Source: Halomonas korlensis
GTDB lineage: Bacteria > Pseudomonadota > Gammaproteobacteria > Pseudomonadales > Halomonadaceae
Length of the DNA stretch: 64,000 bases
Direction: 5' to 3'
Assembly (NCBI RefSeq): GCF_900116705.1
Contig: NZ_FPBP01000011.1
Coordinates: forward strand, 92,851 to 156,850
Part shown: piece after piece, positions 36,429-46,274 of the stretch
Layout of the letters: each line of letters begins with the position of its first letter
How positions within the stretch are numbered: the stretch's first letter is position 1
Translations under genes and position numbers: made by a program
The notes under the pieces: generated by a model
Database searches by the model: none
Told to the model about the DNA's origin: nothing
What the model saw: only the letters and a program-made list of their open reading frames with translations

Positions 36429-37178
36429 ATGAACGATGACGCGCTATTGCGCTACAGCCGCCAGATCATGCTGGCACAGATCGATATCAACGGTCAGGAG
36501 CGGCTGCTGGCCAGCCACGCCCTGGTGGTCGGCGCCGGCGGCCTGGGGTCGCCGGTGGCGCTCTATCTTGCCGCCGCCGGGGTCGGGCACCTGACGCTGG
36601 CCGATGCCGACGAGGTGGAGCTTTCCAACCTGCAGCGCCAGATCGCCCACGGCCAGGCCGACCTGGGTCGCCTCAAGGCCGAATCGGCTCGGGAGGCGGC
36701 GTTGGCGCTCAACCCCGATTGCTACATCGAGGCGCTGACCGACCATCTCGAAGGCGAGGCGCTGGAACGGGCGGTGGCGGCCGCCGACCTGGTGCTTGAC
36801 TGCACCGATCGCTTCTCCAGCCGTTTCGCGATCAATGCGGCTTGCCGCAAGGCCGGTGTTGCGCTGGTATCCGGTGCGGCCATCCGCTTCTCCGGTCAGC
36901 TGTTCGTGGCCGATCCGCGTGATGCCGAGGCCCCTTGCTACGCCTGTCTCTACCCGCCGGGCGAGGACGGCGACGACGAGGCGCTGCGCTGCGCCGAAAA
37001 CGGGGTCGTGGCGCCCCTGGTGGGGCTGATCGGGTCTTTCCAGGCGCTGGAGGCGGTCAAGTGGCTCAGCGGTGCCGGCACGCCGCACCAGGGCCTGTCG
37101 ACCTTCGACGGGCTAAGCGGTCAATGGCGCCATTTCCGGGTGCCGAAGGATCCTGCCTGCCCGGTCTGCGGGGGATGA
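36429..37178 (+). CDS. moeB: Molybdopterin-synthase adenylyltransferase (MoeB/ThiF family)
   Basis: MoeB adenylates the C-terminus of MoaD so that it can be thiocarboxylated for molybdenum cofactor synthesis. The 249-residue E1-like protein has the nucleotide motif VVGAGGLGSPVALYL (GAGGLG at 35-40), ADEVELSNLQRQI, and two zinc-type CxxC pairs (CYACLYP and CPVCGG). A GTG at 36417, overlapping the Lrp stop, is an alternative start. ThiF or HesA are possible instead, but the hemA-prfA-prmC context favours MoeB. Confidence 0.88.
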   Translation: MNDDALLRYSRQIMLAQIDINGQERLLASHALVVGAGGLGSPVALYLAAAGVGHLTLADADEVELSNLQRQIAHGQADLGRLKAESAREAALALNPDCYIEALTDHLEGEALERAVAAADLVLDCTDRFSSRFAINAACRKAGVALVSGAAIRFSGQLFVADPRDAEAPCYACLYPPGEDGDDEALRCAENGVVAPLVGLIGSFQALEAVKWLSGAGTPHQGLSTFDGLSGQWRHFRVPKDPACPVCGG

Positions 37179-37183
37179 TCGCC

Positions 37184-38116
37184 ATGGCGCGTCGCCAGGC
37201 ACTGACGGGGCCGGTGACCGACTTCGATATCCGCCTGCTCAGGGTATTCAAGGCCGTGGCGGAGTGTGGCGGGTTTTCCGCCGCCGAGAGCGAGTTGGGT
37301 ATCAGCCGCTCGGCCATCAGCCTGCACATGGGCGATCTGGAACGGCGCCTGGGGCTGCGACTCTGCCGCCGTGGCCGGGGTGGCTTCGCCCTGACCGAAG
37401 AGGGCAGGGAGGTGCTCGAGGCGGCCGAGACGCTGCTGGCCGGCCTCGAGGCCTTTCGCAACGAGGTCAATGCCCTGCACGAGACCCTGCGCGGTGAGCT
37501 CGATATCGGCATTACCGATACGCTGGTGAGCCTGCCCGAGATGCGCATCACCCATGCCCTGGCGGCTCTCAAGGCGCGGGGGCCGGAAGTGCGCCTGAAA
37601 ATGCACATGGACCCGCCGGGCGAGATTGCCCGGGCCGTGCTCGACGGCCGCCTGCAACTGGGCGTCGTCCCGGACGTCGACCTGCCGGCGAGCCTGGAGC
37701 GGCGCCCGCTCTACGAGGAGCTGTCGCGGCTATACTGCAGCGCCGAGCACCCGTTGTTTGCCGCCGAGCCAACGACACCCCGGGGCGATCTGGCCGCCTG
37801 GGACGCCGTGGTGCCGACCTACCCGCTGCCGACACCGGGACGCGACCAGCATGCGCGGCTTCGTGGCACCGCGACCGCCTCGGATCGCGAGGGCGCGGCG
37901 TTCTTGATCCTGACCGGGGCCTATCTTGGTTTTTTGCCCGATCATCAGGCCGCGCCATGGGTGGATGCGGGTCGCCTGCGCGCCCTCTGGCCGGGTGACT
38001 GTCATTTCTTGACGCCTTTCGTGGTCATCGTGCGTCGCGACCGACGGCCGAATCGGGTGCTCGAGGCCTTTCTCGAGGCGCTGGAGAGCCAGAAGACGGC
38101 CATTTCCCGTGGCTGA
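37184..38116 (+). CDS. LysR-family transcriptional regulator
   Basis: A 310-residue LysR-type regulator. The N-terminal helix-turn-helix reads FKAVAECGGFSAAESELGIS (residues about 23-42), followed by SRSAISLHMGDLERRLGLRL. The C-terminal ligand domain begins near GELDIGITDTLVSL. ATG at 37184 has a GGGGG site nine bases upstream; ATG at 37175 overlaps the moeB stop as ATGA. It precedes the polyamine genes in the same orientation, with a 138-base gap, so it may regulate them, but LysR regulators more often control divergent genes. Confidence 0.88.
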   Translation: MARRQALTGPVTDFDIRLLRVFKAVAECGGFSAAESELGISRSAISLHMGDLERRLGLRLCRRGRGGFALTEEGREVLEAAETLLAGLEAFRNEVNALHETLRGELDIGITDTLVSLPEMRITHALAALKARGPEVRLKMHMDPPGEIARAVLDGRLQLGVVPDVDLPASLERRPLYEELSRLYCSAEHPLFAAEPTTPRGDLAAWDAVVPTYPLPTPGRDQHARLRGTATASDREGAAFLILTGAYLGFLPDHQAAPWVDAGRLRALWPGDCHFLTPFVVIVRRDRRPNRVLEAFLEALESQKTAISRG

Positions 38117-38165
38117 TGCGTGTATCTGGCATTACCGCATGCGCGATGGCGTTGTTATTGAATAC

Positions 38166-38193
38166 TTGACATCGGCAGGCGTGCTGGTGTCAA
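38166..38193. promoter_or_regulatory. TTGACA...TGTCAA inverted repeat upstream of the first polyamine oxidase gene
   Basis: Arms TTGACA and TGTCAA lie 16 bases apart in the 138-base gap before puuB-like gene 1. The left arm is also a perfect -35 hexamer, though no good -10 follows at the right distance. It could be an operator that overlaps a promoter. Confidence 0.35.
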
Positions 38194-38254
38194 ACTGAAG
38201 GTACATTGCGACGTTTCGATACGGCGTCACTCAATAACAACGAGCGCAGCGCGC

Positions 38255-39562
38255 ATGACTTCACAGGCTTTCGGCATGGCTTCCTCCCTCAAGCGTCCCG
38301 CCTCCTGGTATCGCGACTCCATTGCCGTCGATCTCGGCAGCTGCCCTGCGCTTGAAGGCGAGGTGCGTGCCGACGTGTGCGTGATCGGCGGTGGCGTCAC
38401 CGGCTGCTCGGCGGCGCTGCATCTGGCCGAGCGCGGCTATTCGGTGGTGCTGCTCGAGGCCGGCGAGATCGGCTACGGGGCTTCCGGGCGCAGCGGCGGG
38501 CAGATATTGCCCGGCCTGGGCACCGATATCGCGACCGTGCAGAAGGCGCTGGGTCTCGCCCAGGCGCGGGAGGTCTGGGAAATGAGTCGCGAGGCGGTGC
38601 GTCTCACCGCCGAGCTCGTCGAGCGCCATGCTATTCCCTGCGAGCTTGCCTGGGGTTACCTGCACGCGGCGGTCAAGCCGCGCCATGTGAAGGAGCTGCA
38701 GGAATTCCGGGATCGCATGGCGCGCGACTACGATTACCCGTCGTTGAGCTGGCTTGAGGGCGAGGCCCTGCGCGAGCACGTGGTCACCGATGCCTACCCG
38801 GCAGCACTTCACGATAGCGAAGGCGGCCACCTGCATCCGCTCAATTACACCTTGGGCCTGGCTCAGGCGGCGCGCCGCGCCGGCGTGACGATCCATGAGC
38901 ATAGCGCTGCCGTTAAGATCGAGCGCGGCGAGCCGGCCAAGGTGCTGACCGCCCAGGGCAGGGTGACCGCGGACTTCGTGGTGCTTGGTACCAATGCCTA
39001 CCAGGCAGGGCTGGTACCGGCGCTTTCCGGGCGCATCATGCGCGCCGCCAACTACATGATCGCCACCGAGCCGCTCACAGCCGAGCAGGCGGCACAGGTG
39101 TTGCCGCGCAACGATGCTCTGTCCGATGCCAATTTCGTGCTCGACTACTATCGGCTCACGGCCGACCGTCGCCTGATCTATGGCGGCGAGGTCAGCTACG
39201 ATGGCCGAGAACCTCGGGGGCTCCAGGCACGCATGGATGCCAAGATTGCCCGGCTGTTTCCGGTGCTGGCCGGGGTCGGTATCGACTACCGCTGGGGTGG
39301 CGACGTGGCGATCACCCAGAACCGGGCGCCGGACTTCGGCCGGCTGGGGAGCAATCTCTATTACGCCCAAGGCTATTCCGGGCATGGCATGGCGCTGGCG
39401 GGGCTGGCCGGCAAGCTCCTGAGCGAGGCCATCGCCGGCCAGAGCGAGCGCTTCGATGTCTTTGCTGCCATGCCACACCGTCGATTCCCCGGCGGTAGCG
39501 TGCTGCGCAAGCCGCTACTGGTGCTGGCCACCCACTTCTTCAAGCTGCGTGACCGGCTTTGA
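38255..39562 (+). CDS. puuB: Gamma-glutamylputrescine oxidase-like FAD oxidoreductase, copy 1
   Basis: A 435-residue DAO-family flavoprotein. It has ADVCVIGGGVTGCSAALHL (FAD fingerprint, residues about 44-62), GYGASGRSGGQ and the C-terminal YYAQGYSGHGMALAGLAGKL. PuuB oxidises gamma-glutamylputrescine to the aldehyde with release of ammonia and H2O2. The first gene of a run that continues with the polyamine ABC transporter, 31 bases ahead of the ATPase start. A paralogue lies at 46275. The exact amine each accepts is not shown by sequence. Confidence 0.85.
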   Translation: MTSQAFGMASSLKRPASWYRDSIAVDLGSCPALEGEVRADVCVIGGGVTGCSAALHLAERGYSVVLLEAGEIGYGASGRSGGQILPGLGTDIATVQKALGLAQAREVWEMSREAVRLTAELVERHAIPCELAWGYLHAAVKPRHVKELQEFRDRMARDYDYPSLSWLEGEALREHVVTDAYPAALHDSEGGHLHPLNYTLGLAQAARRAGVTIHEHSAAVKIERGEPAKVLTAQGRVTADFVVLGTNAYQAGLVPALSGRIMRAANYMIATEPLTAEQAAQVLPRNDALSDANFVLDYYRLTADRRLIYGGEVSYDGREPRGLQARMDAKIARLFPVLAGVGIDYRWGGDVAITQNRAPDFGRLGSNLYYAQGYSGHGMALAGLAGKLLSEAIAGQSERFDVFAAMPHRRFPGGSVLRKPLLVLATHFFKLRDRL

Positions 39563-39593
39563 GTCGGGCCAACAAGAACCAAGAGGGCACCCC

Positions 39594-40715
<1,122 letters not shown>

Positions 40716-40725
40716 GGAGCGCATC

Positions 40726-41649
40726 ATGGCCTATTCCGGCGTGACCGTCAGCGCACGAAGTCGCGGCATGGTGCGCGAGTCTCGGCATCTGTTGTTCACC
40801 GTGGCCCCCGGGGCGACCTGGATCATCGTCTTCCTGGTACTGCCCAGCGCCTATCTGATGGGCGTCGCTTTCATGAGCAACGGCACCTATGGCCTGCCCG
40901 AGATGCCGCTGTCGCTGGAGTCGTTCCGGCGGCTGGCCGGCTTCGGTTTCCTCGGCTGGAGCCCGGGCAACCTCTACACGCTGTTTCGCTCGCTGTGGCA
41001 AACGCTGGTCGCTACCGGGCTGGTGGTGATCGTCGCCTACCCGATCGCCTATTACATCACCACCTGTCGCGAGAAATGGCGGCCGATCATGCTGTTGCTG
41101 GTGGTGGTGCCGTCCTGGACCAATCAGGTGATCCGCACCTTCGGCTGGATGAACCTGCTGGCCCCGGGCACCCCGCTCTCGTCGCTGGCCGAGGGGCTGG
41201 GATTCATTTCTCCCAACATGGGGCTCTATCCGTCCAATTTCGCGGTCACCCTGGGTCTGGTCTACAACTTCCTGCCGTTCATGGTGCTGCCGCTCTATGC
41301 CGCCTTCGAGAAACTCGATACCGCCCAGGTCGAAGCCGCGCAGGATCTCTATGCCTCACCGGTGCGCGCCTTCTGGCATGCGGTCTTTCCCCAGACGCTG
41401 CCAGGGCTGCTGGCGGGCACCGTGCTGGTAGCGATCCCGGCCTTTGGTATGTACGTGATTCCGGAGCTGCTCGGCGGCGGCAAGGGCATGATGCTCGGCA
41501 ACCTGGTGGCGACGCAGTTCGCGGGCGGCGCCAATTGGCCGCTGGGAGCCGCCGGGGCGATCCTGATGCTGATTGCCACCTTCATCGGGCTCTACGCCAT
41601 GCGACGCATCGGCAAGCGCCTGGGTGGCGGCGAGGAGGTGGTGATATGA
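40726..41649 (+). CDS. potB: Polyamine ABC transporter permease (PotB/PotH type)
   Basis: A 307-residue inner-membrane permease with about six transmembrane segments. The EAA-loop region reads VEAAQDLYASPVRAFWHAVFP and contacts the ATPase. AGGAGCGCATC upstream gives a good binding site for ATG at 40726. Its stop overlaps the next permease start (ATGA). Confidence 0.9.
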   Translation: MAYSGVTVSARSRGMVRESRHLLFTVAPGATWIIVFLVLPSAYLMGVAFMSNGTYGLPEMPLSLESFRRLAGFGFLGWSPGNLYTLFRSLWQTLVATGLVVIVAYPIAYYITTCREKWRPIMLLLVVVPSWTNQVIRTFGWMNLLAPGTPLSSLAEGLGFISPNMGLYPSNFAVTLGLVYNFLPFMVLPLYAAFEKLDTAQVEAAQDLYASPVRAFWHAVFPQTLPGLLAGTVLVAIPAFGMYVIPELLGGGKGMMLGNLVATQFAGGANWPLGAAGAILMLIATFIGLYAMRRIGKRLGGGEEVVI

Positions 41650-42443
41650 GAAAGCGGACCTTGAAGCGAGGCCTGACCGGGTTCTGGTGGCTGACGCTGA
41701 CGTTTCTGTATCTGCCCCTGGTCGTGGTGGTGCTGTTTTCCTTCAACGCCTCCAATAGCGCGGCGACCTTCACCGGCGTGTCGCTGCGCTGGTACAAGGC
41801 GTTGCTGGGTAACGAGCAGATCCTTTCGGCCTTCGGCAACACTCTGATTCTGGCGATCTGCTCGTCGGTGATCGCGCTCTGTATCGGCTGTCTGATCGGC
41901 TACGGCATGTATCGCCATCGGCATCGCAAGCTCGGCTGGCTGATCGTGCTGATCTACCTGCCCATCGTGTTGCCCGATATCGTCTTCGGCATTTCGGAGA
42001 TGGCCTTCTTCGTGCAGATCCATCGCTTGACGGGGCTGCTGCAGCCAGGTCTGCTGACGATGATCATCTCTCACGTGACGTTCCAGATTCCGTTCGTGGC
42101 GTTGATCGTCTATTCGCGCTTCGTGGGCCTGGACCCGACGCTGTTCGAGGCGGCCAAGGATCTTTATGCCACCCCGGTTAAACGGGTAGTGCACTTCATG
42201 TTGCCGACCATCAAGCCAGCGTTGATCTCGGCCTTTTTCCTCTCCTTTACTCTGTCGGTGGATGATTTCGTGATCAGTTTCTTCACCGCCGGGCCGGAGA
42301 GCGCGACCCTGCCCATCTATATCTGGGGCGCAATCAAGAAGGGGGTCTCGCCGGAAATCAATGCCATTGCCGCCTTGATGATCGGCGCGGTGGCGATCGC
42401 TGCCATCTTGAGCCTGACCATGAGCCGTCGCCGGCAGGTATGA
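41646..42443 (+). CDS. potC: Polyamine ABC transporter permease (PotC/PotI type)
   Basis: A 265-residue second permease with about six membrane segments and EAA-loop FEAAKDLYATPVKRVVHFML. It starts at ATG 41646, coupled to the upstream gene through ATGA. The frame is open further upstream only as a shadow of the first permease. Together they form the heterodimeric channel of a spermidine/putrescine importer. Confidence 0.9.
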   Translation: MRKRTLKRGLTGFWWLTLTFLYLPLVVVVLFSFNASNSAATFTGVSLRWYKALLGNEQILSAFGNTLILAICSSVIALCIGCLIGYGMYRHRHRKLGWLIVLIYLPIVLPDIVFGISEMAFFVQIHRLTGLLQPGLLTMIISHVTFQIPFVALIVYSRFVGLDPTLFEAAKDLYATPVKRVVHFMLPTIKPALISAFFLSFTLSVDDFVISFFTAGPESATLPIYIWGAIKKGVSPEINAIAALMIGAVAIAAILSLTMSRRRQV

Positions 42444-42484
42444 GCCGGTAAACCCTTCCCACAGGGAAACGAGGAGAGTCGATA

Positions 42485-43552
42485 ATGAAGATCAACAAGA
42501 CGACGACGCTGGCGCTATCGTTGGGCGGGCTGATGCTTGCCGGCAGCGTCCAGGCGCAGGAGAACAAGCTCTACCTGTTCAACTGGACCGAATACATGGA
42601 CCCCGAGATCATCGAGGCCTTCGAGGAGAAATACGACGTCGACGTCGTGCAGAACTACTTCAACTCGTTGCCCGAGATGCTGGCCAAGCTCAATGCCGGT
42701 GGGGTCTCGCAGTACGATATCATCGTGCCGTCCAACTACTATGTGCCGCGGCTGATCGAGACCGGCCTGGTGCAGAAGCTCGACAGGTCGAAACTCGAGA
42801 ATCTCGACAACGTCATGGAGCAGTTCCAGGACCCCGCGTTCGATCCCGGCGCCGAGTACAGCGCGCCCTACCAGTGGGGCACCACCGGTATCGTCTACAA
42901 TACCGAGACCTTCCCGGACGCGCCCAAGAGCTGGGCGTTGCTCTTCGATCCCGAGGTCAATCCCGATCATCCCTTCGCCATGATGGGTGATGGCCAGGTC
43001 AGCATGGGCGGTGCCTGCGCCTATCTCGGCCACGGCTACGACTGCACCGACATGGAGGCCTGGCGCGAGGCGGCGCAGCTGCTTCTTGATACCAAGGAGC
43101 GCGAGACCTTCAGCGGCTTCACCGACGGCACCCCGGCGCTCCAACAGCTGGCACGCGGCGTGACCCATGTGGGGCTTTCCTACAACGGCGACTATCTCTT
43201 CTTCAAGGATGAGGATCCCGAGACCTTCGCGACGCTGGATTTCATGATCCCCGATGAGGGCGCGGAGATGTGGGTGGACTCGATGCTGATTCCCGCCGAG
43301 GCGCCGAATCCCGACATGGCCCACAAGTTCATCGACTTCATTCTCGACGCCGAAGTCGGTGCTCAGCTGTCAAACTACAACTACTATGCCAGCCCCAACG
43401 CCGCGGCGGCGCCCTATCTCGATGAGGTGCTGACCGAGCCACCCGTCCAGCCGAGTGAAGACGATATGCAGCGCCTGCGCTTCACACCGAGCCTGGAAGG
43501 CGATGCCCTGCAAACCTTCCAGCAGCTATGGTCTGAGGTGCAGTCGCGCTGA
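42485..43552 (+). CDS. potF: Periplasmic polyamine-binding protein, copy 1 (PotD/PotF type)
   Basis: A 355-residue binding protein with signal peptide (to SVQAQ near residue 24) and the family start NKLYLFNWTEYMDPEIIEAF. It also has IIVPSNYYVPRLIETGLVQ and YQWGTTGIVYNTE. ATG at 42485 has a GAGGAGAG site. Acidic residues that grip the amine groups cannot be assigned safely by eye. A second binding protein follows one gene later. Confidence 0.9.
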   Translation: MKINKTTTLALSLGGLMLAGSVQAQENKLYLFNWTEYMDPEIIEAFEEKYDVDVVQNYFNSLPEMLAKLNAGGVSQYDIIVPSNYYVPRLIETGLVQKLDRSKLENLDNVMEQFQDPAFDPGAEYSAPYQWGTTGIVYNTETFPDAPKSWALLFDPEVNPDHPFAMMGDGQVSMGGACAYLGHGYDCTDMEAWREAAQLLLDTKERETFSGFTDGTPALQQLARGVTHVGLSYNGDYLFFKDEDPETFATLDFMIPDEGAEMWVDSMLIPAEAPNPDMAHKFIDFILDAEVGAQLSNYNYYASPNAAAAPYLDEVLTEPPVQPSEDDMQRLRFTPSLEGDALQTFQQLWSEVQSR

Positions 43553-43560
43553 GCGCAGGG

Positions 43561-43580
43561 CCCCCGGCAACGGCCGGGGG
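43561..43580 (+). other. Intergenic hairpin between the binding protein and the ligase gene
   Basis: CCCCCGGC pairs with GCCGGGGG around AACG, just after the binding-protein stop. There is no T-run, so it is more likely to protect the upstream message from decay or weaken read-through than to act as a full terminator. Confidence 0.55.
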
Positions 43581-43607
43581 CTCGCCATCCCGAGCAAGGA
43601 ATGTCCC

Positions 43608-44975
43608 ATGAGTAACCGACAGGAGCTGCCGCTCCTCAACGACTGGTTCCAGACACACGGTATTACCGAGGTCGAATGCCTGGTCTCCGATCTGACCGGT
43701 ATCCTCAAGGGCAAGATCATGCCTGCCGGCAAGTACCTCAACGGTGGCCGGCCCCGGCTGCCCGACTCGATCTTCATCCAGACCGTTACCGGGGGGTATC
43801 CCGACGACGAGGACATTCGTTTCTGGAATCCCGCCGAACGCGACATGGAACTGGTGCCGGACCCGAACGCGATCTACCTGGTGCCCTGGGCCGACGATCC
43901 CACCGCCCAGATCATCCACGACTGTTTCTACCTCACCGGCGAGCCGGTGGAGCTGGCGCCGCGCTACGTGCTCAAGCGTGTCTTGCAACTCTATGAGGAG
44001 CGTGGCTGGAAACCGGTGATCGCCCCGGAGGTCGAATTTTATCTGGTCAAGACCAATACCGATTCCGATTATCCGCTGGAGCCGCCCATCGGCCGCACCG
44101 GTCGTCAGGAGAGCAGCCGGCAGTCGTTCTCCATTGACGCGGTGAACGAATTCGATCCGTTGTTCGAGGAAATGTACGACTATTGCGAGGCCATGAATCT
44201 GGATCTGGACACCCTGATCCATGAAGAGGGCGCCGGGCAGATGGAGGTCAATTTCCAGCATGGCGACCCGCTGACCCTCGCCGACCAGGTGGTAATGTTC
44301 AAGCGTACCCTGCGTGAGACGGCGCTGCGCCACGGCATGTATGCCACCTTCATGGCCAAGCCGATGGCCAACGAGCCGGGCAGTTCCATGCATATCCACC
44401 AGAGCCTGCTCGACAGCAAGGACGGTCACAACGTCTTCGCTGGGGAGGATGGCCAGCCTAGTCGGCTCTTTCACTATTTCATCGGTGGATTGCAGCGCTA
44501 CCTGCCGGCGGTGATGCCGCTGCTGGCGCCCAATGTGAATTCCTATCGACGCCTGATGCGCACCGATACCAGCGGCTCGGCGCCCATCAATGTCGAGTGG
44601 GGGCTGGACAACCGCACCGTGGGGCTGCGCGTGCCGATGTCGTCCGCCGAGTCGACCCGCGTCGAGAACCGCCTGGCCGGTGCGGACGCCAACCCCTACT
44701 TGGTGATGGCAGCGTCGCTTGCCTGCGGCTATCTAGGCATGCTGGGCCAGCTCGAGCCACGCCCGCCCATGGTCGGGTCCGCCTGGGCTGGCGGCAACAA
44801 ACTGCCCGACGACATCGGCCCGGCGCTGGACATGCTGCATGACTGCAAGCCGTTGTCCGATATTCTCGGTGAGCGTTTCACCAACAGTTACCTGGCGGTC
44901 AAGCGCGCCGAACATCGCGCCTACTTCCAGGTCATCAGCTCCTGGGAACGTGAGCACCTGCTGCTGCGGGTCTAG
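43608..44975 (+). CDS. puuA: Gamma-glutamylpolyamine synthetase (glutamine-synthetase fold), copy 1
   Basis: PuuA joins glutamate to putrescine (or another amine) using ATP, the first step of the gamma-glutamylated route. The 455-residue protein has the GS-type beta-grasp N-domain (VECLVSDLTGILKGKIM) and the catalytic domain with APEVEFYL, MEVNFQHGDP and SSMHIHQSLLD. VENRLAGADANPYLVMAA is near the C-terminus. ATG at 43608 has an AAGGAATG site. It differs enough from the copy at 56264 that the two may prefer different amines. Confidence 0.88.
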   Translation: MSNRQELPLLNDWFQTHGITEVECLVSDLTGILKGKIMPAGKYLNGGRPRLPDSIFIQTVTGGYPDDEDIRFWNPAERDMELVPDPNAIYLVPWADDPTAQIIHDCFYLTGEPVELAPRYVLKRVLQLYEERGWKPVIAPEVEFYLVKTNTDSDYPLEPPIGRTGRQESSRQSFSIDAVNEFDPLFEEMYDYCEAMNLDLDTLIHEEGAGQMEVNFQHGDPLTLADQVVMFKRTLRETALRHGMYATFMAKPMANEPGSSMHIHQSLLDSKDGHNVFAGEDGQPSRLFHYFIGGLQRYLPAVMPLLAPNVNSYRRLMRTDTSGSAPINVEWGLDNRTVGLRVPMSSAESTRVENRLAGADANPYLVMAASLACGYLGMLGQLEPRPPMVGSAWAGGNKLPDDIGPALDMLHDCKPLSDILGERFTNSYLAVKRAEHRAYFQVISSWEREHLLLRV

Positions 44976-45069
44976 TGCTTGGGACGCTAACCTCGATAGG
45001 CGAGTGCTCAAGGGCAGAGTGCGCAACAGACCCTCGGGCCCCTCGATTGAACTGCCAAGGAGAGACAAT

Positions 45070-46143
45070 ATGCTGTCGAAATACGTCGTGGGGCTGATCG
45101 GTCTGGGATTGATGGGCTCGGGGCTTGCCGCCTCCGCCCAGGAAGGCAAGCTCAACCTGTTCAACTGGTCGGATTACATGGCGCCGGGCATCATCGAGGA
45201 CTTCGAGGCCGAGACCGGCATCGAGGTGGTGCAGAACTACTACAACTCCAACGCGGAGCTGTTTTCGAAACTGACCGCCGGCGGCGATGCCCAGTACGAC
45301 CTGATCGTGCCGTCGGACTACTTCGTGCCGCGCCTGATCGATGCCGGCCTTGTCCAGCCGCTGGCCCGGGAGGGCGAGAGCCTGACGGGCTACGACAACA
45401 TCCTCGACGAATTCCGTCGGCCCTCCTACGACCCGCAGGGCGACTACACCGTGCCCTACCTGTGGGGCGTGACCGGGGTGGTCTACAACACCGAGACCTT
45501 TGCCGACCCCGAGCCCAGCTGGGGCCTCCTCTACGATCCGGCGGTCAATCCGGACTATCCGTTTGCGATACTCAAGGGTGATGCCCAATTCACTTTTGGC
45601 ACCCTCTGCGCCTTTCAGGGCAACGGTTTCGACTGCATCGGCGAGGCCCCCTGGACGCAGGCCGCCCAGGCGGTGATCGAGACCCGTGGCCGCGACAACT
45701 TCGTCGGCTTCGTCGATGCCACGGCCGCCATCGAGCAGGTCGCCAGCGGTGTGATCCATGCCGGGATCGCCTACAACGGCGATCTGGCGGCCAAGCGTGC
45801 CGAATCCCCGGAGACCTACGGCAAGCTGGGCTTCTTCATCCCCGAGGAAGGCTCGCAGCGCTGGGTCGACGTGATGGCCATTCCCGCCCGAGCGCCCAAT
45901 CCCGACGCGGCGCGGGCGTTTATCGAGTACCTGCTGCGTCCCGAGGTCGCCGCCCGGCTGGCCAACTACAACTACTACACCACGCCCAACGAGGCCGCAC
46001 TGGCGCTGGTCGACGACGCCCTGCGCGAGCCGCCGGTGATGCCCGACGAAGCGGTCCGCGAGCGGTTGCATTTCACTCCCTCGGTAAGCGGCGATCAGCT
46101 GCAGCTGCTTCAGGAGCTGTGGAGCGAAGCGCGCAGCCGTTGA
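45070..46143 (+). CDS. Periplasmic polyamine-binding protein, copy 2
   Basis: A 357-residue paralogue of the protein at 42485. It has a signal peptide to AASAQ near residue 24, then GKLNLFNWSDYMAPGIIEDF, LIVPSDYFVPRLIDAGLVQ and YLWGVTGVVYNTE. AAGGAGAGA precedes the ATG at 45070. No second permease or ATPase set is present, so it probably feeds the same PotABC-type channel with another substrate range. Confidence 0.88.
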   Translation: MLSKYVVGLIGLGLMGSGLAASAQEGKLNLFNWSDYMAPGIIEDFEAETGIEVVQNYYNSNAELFSKLTAGGDAQYDLIVPSDYFVPRLIDAGLVQPLAREGESLTGYDNILDEFRRPSYDPQGDYTVPYLWGVTGVVYNTETFADPEPSWGLLYDPAVNPDYPFAILKGDAQFTFGTLCAFQGNGFDCIGEAPWTQAAQAVIETRGRDNFVGFVDATAAIEQVASGVIHAGIAYNGDLAAKRAESPETYGKLGFFIPEEGSQRWVDVMAIPARAPNPDAARAFIEYLLRPEVAARLANYNYYTTPNEAALALVDDALREPPVMPDEAVRERLHFTPSVSGDQLQLLQELWSEARSR

Positions 46144-46185
46144 TCGCGTCACGTTGATCGCGACGGGCGTGAACATCGAAGTGAT

Positions 46186-46219
46186 GGGGTGGCGGCCTTG
46201 GCCGCCGCCCCGGTTTTTT
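46186..46219 (+). terminator. Rho-independent terminator after binding protein 2
   Basis: GGGGTGGCGGCC pairs with GGCCGCCGCCCC around TT, with one T-G pair, followed by GG and six T. It ends the transporter and puuA transcript before the second oxidase gene. Confidence 0.85.
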
Positions 46220-46274
46220 CCGGCATCTGTCGGCTGCTGATGCCTTACCATCGATCCCCCCACTGGAGGCTATC

